Of a stretch of DNA of 18,643 bases, positions 14,341-18,643 are shown piece by piece (positions within the stretch are counted from its first letter, which is position 1; the number at the start of each line of letters is the position of its first letter). Location of the stretch: contig CAIUKX010000319.1 of assembly GCA_903899795.1 (NCBI GenBank), forward strand, positions 1 through 18,643, given 5' to 3'. A model generated the notes under the pieces. The model was given only the letters and a program-made list of their open reading frames with translations. It was not told the origin of the DNA and did not search any database. Position numbers and translations under genes: made by a program. The DNA is from an uncultured Flavobacteriales bacterium. GTDB taxonomy: Bacteria; Bacteroidota; Bacteroidia; Flavobacteriales_D; Crocinitomicaceae.

Positions 14341-16376
14341 CACGGTTTTATGATTTTGTATTCAGTTCTACGATTTTCTTGATGAGCTGCTTCTCTTTTT
14401 TCCAAAGGCATTTTTGCAATTTGGTCATCCGTATAAATGTTTACCGTCTCACCGTATCCTTTATAGGTCAATCGATCCGCTGCAATTCCTTTACTGATCA
14501 GATATTCATACACAGCTTTCGCACGATTTTCAGATAAGACTTGGTTTTCAGCTGCGTCTCCTCTGGTATCCGTATGTCCACCCAATTCAATTTTCAGAGT
14601 AGGGTTGTTCACTAAAAATTCTTGAAGTTTTCCAAGCTCTACGTAGGATTCAGGACGTAGTGTAGCTTTCGCCAAATCGAAGAAGACATTTTTCAAAATG
14701 GTTGGTTTGAAGTCGGTAATTGGAATCATTGGCACATCCATGTGGACGGATTCTTGTCCTTCTGGAATGGTCATATTGAAGTTTTGAGAAAAGAAATTAT
14801 ATCCGGGATAAGAAACATTTAATGCGTAATCACAATTGATAGGCAAGGATACCATAAATTCACCTGTGATTTTATCCGCTTCAGAATAAATAACCTCTTT
14901 ACCGGTTTTCAAATCAATCAATTGAAACTTGCCGGCAATAGGTTTATTGGTAAGAATATCATATACTTTTCCTTCAAAATAAAGTGTTTTGGTTGGACGT
15001 AATTTTTCAGGCATTTCAAAATAATAGATATCCAAATCACCATAACCACCTTCTCTGTCAGAAGCAAAGAAGCCAATTTCTCCATCCGGTGAAACCATTA
15101 ATGAATTTTCATCTGACTTCGTATTAATGGGATAACCTAAGTTTTCGGGATTAGTCCAGGTTCCATCTGGTTTTAGACGAGTTACGAATAAATCTAATCC
15201 ACCTAAACCAATGTGTCCGCGGGAAGCAAAATACAAAGTTCTTCCATCCGGATGGATAAGCACTGATTCTTCTTCTTTTGTTGAATTAACGTTTGGTGGT
15301 AAACGTTCAGGTTTTCCCCATGTTTTTCCATCAGCCATCAGTCGTGACACAAAAATATCTGAATCAGGCATTTCTCCTTTTCTACTCACTCTTCTGATGA
15401 AATAGAGTGTTTTCCCATCTGAAGAGAGTGAAGGTTGTGTTTCCCATGTTGGTGTATTGATCATTCCTTGAAGATTCTCAGGGTTTACCCAGTTACGTCC
15501 AATTTTTTTTGTAATAAAGAGATCGCAACTTCCTTTTCCTGTTCTTCCTTCACCATAATAATTATCCTCAGCAGTATTTGAGCAGGCAACGAAGATCAAC
15601 GTTCGTCCATCAGCCGCAATCGTTGGGGCACCTTCGTTTAGAGGCGTATTGACATTTGGAGGCATAGGATAAGCAGTTGTCCAGCTATTTTGGGGACTTA
15701 AATGAGAGATGAAAAAATCTTCTTGTCCACGAACATTTGGATTGGCAATTTTTTCAGGGGACATACCATCTTTCAATTCCCTGGTAAAAAGGATGGTTCT
15801 TCCATCAACAGTGATAGTAGGGAAATATTCCGGATTTTTAGTGTTGATTCCCGGACCAATATTGATGGGATGATAGTTACTCGGATTTTTTATGGATTCT
15901 AATGCGAAAGCAGCACTTTGACGCATTTGAGTTGCTTTTTGATACATGGTCGGATCCGCATTTCTATTTTGAAGAAATACGTCGAAGTTTCGCACACTGT
16001 TTTCATAATCGCCAACCGCTTGCTGACAAGCAGCCAACAAGTAAAAAGTTGTACCGGTTGTTGGATAATTTGGATCAATGGCAATCGCTCGTTTATAATG
16101 TTTGATTGCTTCATTCAGTTTGTTTGAATACTCATACAAGTCGGCAATAAATAAGTGTGCCTCTAAAAAGTTTGAATCTTTTTCCAAAGCTTTGTTGAGT
16201 AAGGTGATCCCCGAAGTGTAATCTTGCTGACCCGTTTTCAAGTCCGTTATTCCAGGATTTTTCTGAGCCTCTTCGAAATAAGAAATAGCTTTTTTATTCG
16301 ATGTATAATAAGGTTTTTGAGCAACACCACACGCTGTGATGAAAACAATTTGCACTAAAATAAAAAGATACTTCAT
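14340..16376 (-). CDS. porE: PorE-like OmpA-family lipoprotein (TPR, PD40 propeller, regulatory-like domain, OmpA domain)
   Basis: 678 residues. A lipoprotein signal ends at ITAC (Cys16). TPR-like helices (about 50-135, NEAIKHYKRAIAIDPNYP) are followed by five PD40/WD40-type beta-propeller repeats (about 175-460; PTITVDGRTILFTRE, PTIAADGRTLIFVAC, PSLSSDGKTLYFIRR, IHPDGRTLYFASRG, VSPDGEIGFFASD). A carboxypeptidase-regulatory-like domain (465-552) and a C-terminal OmpA domain (562-676; GHTDTRGD with Asp603, NRAKAV with Arg618) complete it. This order, including the five-bladed propeller, is that described for PorE (PG1058), the peptidoglycan-binding component of the type IX secretion system. 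Bacteroidota genomes also carry paralogues of this architecture, so the symbol is tentative. It is coupled to ubiA by a 1-nt overlap and follows queE after a 77-bp gap in which I see no clear signal. Confidence 0.8.
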   Translation of the reverse strand: MKYLFILVQIVFITACGVAQKPYYTSNKKAISYFEEAQKNPGITDLKTGQQDYTSGITLLNKALEKDSNFLEAHLFIADLYEYSNKLNEAIKHYKRAIAIDPNYPTTGTTFYLLAACQQAVGDYENSVRNFDVFLQNRNADPTMYQKATQMRQSAAFALESIKNPSNYHPINIGPGINTKNPEYFPTITVDGRTILFTRELKDGMSPEKIANPNVRGQEDFFISHLSPQNSWTTAYPMPPNVNTPLNEGAPTIAADGRTLIFVACSNTAEDNYYGEGRTGKGSCDLFITKKIGRNWVNPENLQGMINTPTWETQPSLSSDGKTLYFIRRVSRKGEMPDSDIFVSRLMADGKTWGKPERLPPNVNSTKEEESVLIHPDGRTLYFASRGHIGLGGLDLFVTRLKPDGTWTNPENLGYPINTKSDENSLMVSPDGEIGFFASDREGGYGDLDIYYFEMPEKLRPTKTLYFEGKVYDILTNKPIAGKFQLIDLKTGKEVIYSEADKITGEFMVSLPINCDYALNVSYPGYNFFSQNFNMTIPEGQESVHMDVPMIPITDFKPTILKNVFFDLAKATLRPESYVELGKLQEFLVNNPTLKIELGGHTDTRGDAAENQVLSENRAKAVYEYLISKGIAADRLTYKGYGETVNIYTDDQIAKMPLEKREAAHQENRRTEYKIIKP

Positions 16377-16453
16377 GATTTTCGAATTTCAAAATACATA
16401 CTAGAACCTATGTACGTTAAATGAAATTAAATAGTTTCGTTACAAGTCTACAT

Positions 16454-17077
16454 TTATGGGATATCCATAAATTTATGTGTTTGCAATGAGATTTTCCATT
16501 TAGGATTCAGTTTCACATACTCAATGATCTCAGGCAAAAACCGTTCCTGTTTTGACCATTCAGGTTGAAGGTATAATTTACAGGTTTTGTTCACCTTCGA
16601 AGCATGTGCTTCAGCCCATTGAAAATCGGAAGGGTGACTGATGACAATTTTTAGCTCGGAAGCTAATTCATATGCCTGTTCAACAGGTGGTTTGAATTTT
16701 TTAGGGGAAAAGCAATACCAGTCAATATTTCCGATCAGATCATAACATCCGGAAGTTTCTATGGCAATTTCAATGTTGTTTTGATGTAGAACATCGGTTA
16801 GTGTAGTGAGATCGTACATGGCAGGTTCACCACCGGTGATGACAACAAAGTCCGTAGCTGAATTTTTTACTTGATCCAACAAAAAGTCGATGGTCAAAAG
16901 CGGATGATTTTTTGAGTCCCAACTTTCCTTCACATCGCACCATACGCAGCCTACATCACATCCTGCAAGACGAATAAAGAAAGCAGCTCTGCCCGAATGA
17001 TATCCTTCACCTTGAATGGTGTAAAAATATTCCATCACAGGTAATTCGATCTTCGTGTTCACTTCGTTTTTTGTCAT
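16454..17077 (-). CDS. queE: 7-carboxy-7-deazaguanine synthase (radical SAM)
   Basis: 207 residues. QueE converts 6-carboxytetrahydropterin to 7-carboxy-7-deazaguanine on the way to queuosine. Motifs: YTIQGEGYHSGRAAFFIRLAGC, then the Fe-S cluster motif C40-x3-C44-x2-C47 (CDVGCVWCD), the SAM-binding TGGEP (about residues 80-84), ETSGC, and a C-terminal LQTHKFMDIP that is typical of this family. The start is supported by the TAnnTTTG element ending 4 nt before the ATG. It lies only 37 bp after the potassium channel gene. The other queuosine genes (queC, queD, queF) are not in the window. Confidence 0.95.
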   Translation of the reverse strand: MTKNEVNTKIELPVMEYFYTIQGEGYHSGRAAFFIRLAGCDVGCVWCDVKESWDSKNHPLLTIDFLLDQVKNSATDFVVITGGEPAMYDLTTLTDVLHQNNIEIAIETSGCYDLIGNIDWYCFSPKKFKPPVEQAYELASELKIVISHPSDFQWAEAHASKVNKTCKLYLQPEWSKQERFLPEIIEYVKLNPKWKISLQTHKFMDIP

Positions 17078-17081
17078 GGAT

Positions 17082-17089
17082 CAAAAGTA
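17082..17089 (-). promoter_or_regulatory. -7 promoter element of queE
   Basis: The minus strand reads TACTTTTG, an exact TAnnTTTG match, with 4 nt (ATCC) before the ATG at 17077. It sits in the 37-bp gap after the channel gene, so queE can be transcribed on its own, probably as a leaderless mRNA. Confidence 0.55.
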
Positions 17090-17114
17090 GGAATATTTTT
17101 GTGTGTATACGAAA

Positions 17115-18035
17115 TTAAACAGGAATGACTTTATTCAATTCATTGACGTAGAGCACTAATTTCCCATTTTCATCCGCACGGAAGTTTTTGTCAAATTTCA
17201 CATTTTCAATCCATTGATCTTGTGCGTACGAGTGCTTTTGAATAATGGTTTGTGCAAATGTTTCATCAAATGTTTCAACCATGATGACAACTTCGGCATT
17301 TCGTTTTTTTAAATCATTAACAGTCAAACCAAATAAGGGGGAAGCATCCGAAATCTTGTGTACCAATGTCCAGGTAAGTGGAAAGAAATTCACTGTATCA
17401 GATTCAAGTTCCAAACGAAAATAATCTTTATTGAATTCCTCACTGTCGGTTCCTCCTTTATCAATGATAAACAAAGTAGTAACTTTCGTATTCAATAAAA
17501 CGTTGTTTCTCAAATTGACAATTTTAAACATGGCGGCAGTGCCATCTTCAAACGGTGTAATGATGATGTTCTTAGAGAATGCAATTTTGGTGGAAGGTTT
17601 TGAAAATCGCCCGTAAAGTAAACCGGTAGCCAAGGCAAAACTCAAGAGACCAATAAAGGCCTCGACCATAGCAATGACATCAGCAGCTTTTCCATTGGGA
17701 GAAATTGAACCATAACCGACAGTCGTAAATGTCTGAGCTGAAAAGAAAAAAGCATTAAAAAAATCAGATTGATTGTCATTGGAGATAGTAAGTTGTTCTA
17801 TTCCTGCCAACAAATAAAAACTTGTAAAGATCAAGTTCATGACGATATAGAAAGCAGTGACAAAAGACATGAACCAATACCATTTGATTTCCAGTAAAAA
17901 TTTATAAAAATCCTGAAATCCATTGAGTCCGCCTTTACGAATGATGTTATAAGACCCATCAGGATTTACCATTCGAAGTATAGGTTTCTGAAATTTAGAT
18001 CCCAATCCTGGATCTTTTGTCGAATTTGATTTCAT
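17115..18035 (-). CDS. Inward-rectifier-type potassium channel (KirBac-like)
   Basis: 306 residues. Two transmembrane helices (about 53-77 and 117-141) flank a pore loop with the potassium selectivity filter TTVGYG (104-109). The sequence after the second helix (GRFSKP, 142-147) matches the conserved ARFS-type linker of Kir channels. The remaining ~155 residues form the cytoplasmic beta-rich Kir domain (GTAAMFKIVNLRNN, FPLTWTLVHKI, VMVETFDETFAQTI). The N-terminal segment before helix 1 contains an amphipathic slide-helix-like part (DFYKFLLEIKW). It should form a tetrameric inner-membrane channel. It starts with ATG at 18035 and has a TAnnTTTG element 29 nt upstream. queE follows downstream after 37 bp. 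Confidence 0.92.
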   Translation of the reverse strand: MKSNSTKDPGLGSKFQKPILRMVNPDGSYNIIRKGGLNGFQDFYKFLLEIKWYWFMSFVTAFYIVMNLIFTSFYLLAGIEQLTISNDNQSDFFNAFFFSAQTFTTVGYGSISPNGKAADVIAMVEAFIGLLSFALATGLLYGRFSKPSTKIAFSKNIIITPFEDGTAAMFKIVNLRNNVLLNTKVTTLFIIDKGGTDSEEFNKDYFRLELESDTVNFFPLTWTLVHKISDASPLFGLTVNDLKKRNAEVVIMVETFDETFAQTIIQKHSYAQDQWIENVKFDKNFRADENGKLVLYVNELNKVIPV

Positions 18036-18064
18036 TTAACTTTCTAGCCTTATCTGTTGAGAGG

Positions 18065-18072
18065 CAAAGTTA
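18065..18072 (-). promoter_or_regulatory. -7 promoter element of the potassium channel gene
   Basis: The minus strand reads TAACTTTG, an exact match to TAnnTTTG, ending 29 nt before the ATG at 18035. No clear -33 TTG was found. Confidence 0.45.
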
Positions 18073-18102
18073 ATTATTTTTAGAACAAAAGAGAGACTTG
18101 GT

Positions 18103-18137
18103 TTTGTACAAAGTACGCTAATAAAAAGGCTTAGCGT
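18103..18137. repeat. Two palindromes upstream of the potassium channel gene
   Basis: TTTGTACAAA (18103-18112) is a perfect palindrome. ACGCTAA-N9-TTAGCGT (18115-18137) is a perfect 7-bp inverted repeat. They lie in the 135-bp gap between the channel gene and the small gene at 18171. They could be operators or a weak terminator for the small gene; no T-run follows on the minus strand. Confidence 0.4.
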
Positions 18138-18170
18138 TATAGTAAGTTTAGCACGATATTATTTTGGTTT

Positions 18171-18524
18171 CTAATTTGAATCGATCAGTGACCAGTTTTT
18201 ATGTAGACGGAGATGTTCTTTTCGAAACTCTTTGAGTTGTTTTTTAGTAATATCTTTCGAATGTTTTCCGTCAGTGATATACGAAAAGGATTTTTGAATC
18301 AGTTCCATGATCGAAGAGTTCATCAAAAGCTTTGATGTTTCGGTGTCGAAAGAATAATTCTTATAGACCTCAATAATTCGCTCTTTATCCTGCTCGTCGC
18401 TTTCAGACAATTTTTTTGAATATTGAAGTTCAACCAAAAATGGAAGTAATTCTGCGCTGAGATCAATAAAGTTTCTTAAAATATAGACTGCTTCATTGAT
18501 ACGTTGAATGTTTCTAGCTGTCAT
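18171..18524 (-). CDS. Small hypothetical protein, helical
   Basis: 117 residues from the ATG at 18524 (MTARNIQRINEAVYIL). An upstream in-frame ATG at 18563 would add 13 residues (MYRQIRIYLKLFV); I prefer the shorter form, but the choice is uncertain. The protein is rich in Leu, Glu, Lys and Ser, has no signal peptide or membrane helix, and looks mainly helical with charged amphipathic stretches (KKLSESDEQDKERIIEVYKN). I do not recognise a family. It is on the same strand as the channel gene, 135 bp away, and divergent from the gene that starts at the right edge. No good TAnnTTTG element was found. Confidence 0.6.
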   Translation of the reverse strand: MTARNIQRINEAVYILRNFIDLSAELLPFLVELQYSKKLSESDEQDKERIIEVYKNYSFDTETSKLLMNSSIMELIQKSFSYITDGKHSKDITKKQLKEFRKEHLRLHKNWSLIDSN

Positions 18525-18628
18525 GACGAATAATTTTAAGTAAATACGAATCTGCCTATACACTATAAACGAACATTGTTTCGAAAAGTTGGATGACAGT
18601 ATTTTTTTTTTCTGTTAACTTATCAGGA

Positions 18629-18636
18629 TATCTTTG
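18629..18636 (+). promoter_or_regulatory. -7 promoter element of the gene at the right edge
   Basis: TATCTTTG matches TAnnTTTG exactly and is followed after 2 nt by ATG at 18639. This is the same close spacing seen at ung, hemE and queE. Confidence 0.45.
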
Positions 18637-18638
18637 CC

Positions 18639-18643
18639 ATGAA
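18639..18643 (+). CDS. Probable start of a plus-strand gene cut by the window edge
   Basis: Only ATGAA is visible. The call rests on the TAnnTTTG element placed just upstream in the same way as at three other genes in the window. Nothing can be said about the product. Confidence 0.35.

Noticed and set aside
14341..14343. GTG start for the UbiA-family gene one codon upstream
   Set aside because: The ATG overlapping the upstream TGA stop is the more common coupling arrangement, and the difference is one residue.
15899..16127. Overlapping short ORFs on both strands inside the PorE-like gene
   Set aside because: All are frame shadows of the TPR-encoding region; the main frame shows complete domain motifs.

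Overview
The window is AT-rich DNA that looks like a chromosomal segment of a Bacteroidota species, most likely Flavobacteriales (a Crocinitomicaceae or Fluviicola-like relative is my best guess, but it rests on family content only). The evidence is a type IX secretion (T9SS) C-terminal sorting domain, a PorE-type OmpA lipoprotein, an outer-membrane beta-barrel protein with an N-terminal carboxypeptidase-regulatory-like domain, a MutS-like membrane ATPase, and repeated matches to the Bacteroidota promoter element TAnnTTTG. I see no transposase, integrase, phage gene, CRISPR array, rRNA or tRNA. The region reads as core or near-core chromosome.

Layout. 1-984 is the C-terminal end of a large secreted adhesin-like T9SS substrate, closed by a strong terminator. 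1127-4259 holds a divergent pair: a MarR-type regulator and a large outer-membrane beta-barrel protein, with several palindromes between them. 4392-7235 is another divergent pair: a DUF58 (von Willebrand A-like) protein and a membrane MutS-like ATPase. Between them lies a perfect FNR/CRP-type box. 7289-9425 is a minus-strand group: an unknown lipoprotein, an alpha/beta hydrolase and a LolA-like lipoprotein carrier. 9537-12518 runs on the plus strand: uracil-DNA glycosylase (ung), uroporphyrinogen decarboxylase (hemE) and an OmpA-domain protein that overlaps hemE. A symmetrical bidirectional terminator follows. 12570-18035 runs on the minus strand, read from right to left: Kir-type potassium channel, queE, PorE-like lipoprotein, UbiA-family prenyltransferase and Maf pyrophosphatase. 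A small unknown gene (18171-18524) precedes the start of a new plus-strand gene that is cut by the right edge.

How the parts fit together. Many products act at the cell envelope: T9SS substrate and PorE-like component, LolA and a lipoprotein, two OmpA-domain peptidoglycan-binding proteins, an outer-membrane receptor, a potassium channel and a membrane lipid-type prenyltransferase. Housekeeping functions (DNA repair, heme, queuosine/deazaguanine, nucleotide sanitation) lie among them.

The most interesting signals are non-coding. The first is a 127-bp element between ubiA and maf, with a 22-bp outer stem and three internal hairpins. The second is the perfect TTGAT-N4-ATCAA box placed about 41 bp from the predicted transcription start of the DUF58 gene. 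The third is a recurring arrangement in which TAnnTTTG ends only 2-6 nt before the start codon (ung, hemE, queE, the right-edge gene, and with one mismatch the DUF58 gene), which predicts leaderless or nearly leaderless mRNAs. I do not see a clearly new multi-gene system. All calls come from reading the sequence without database searches.
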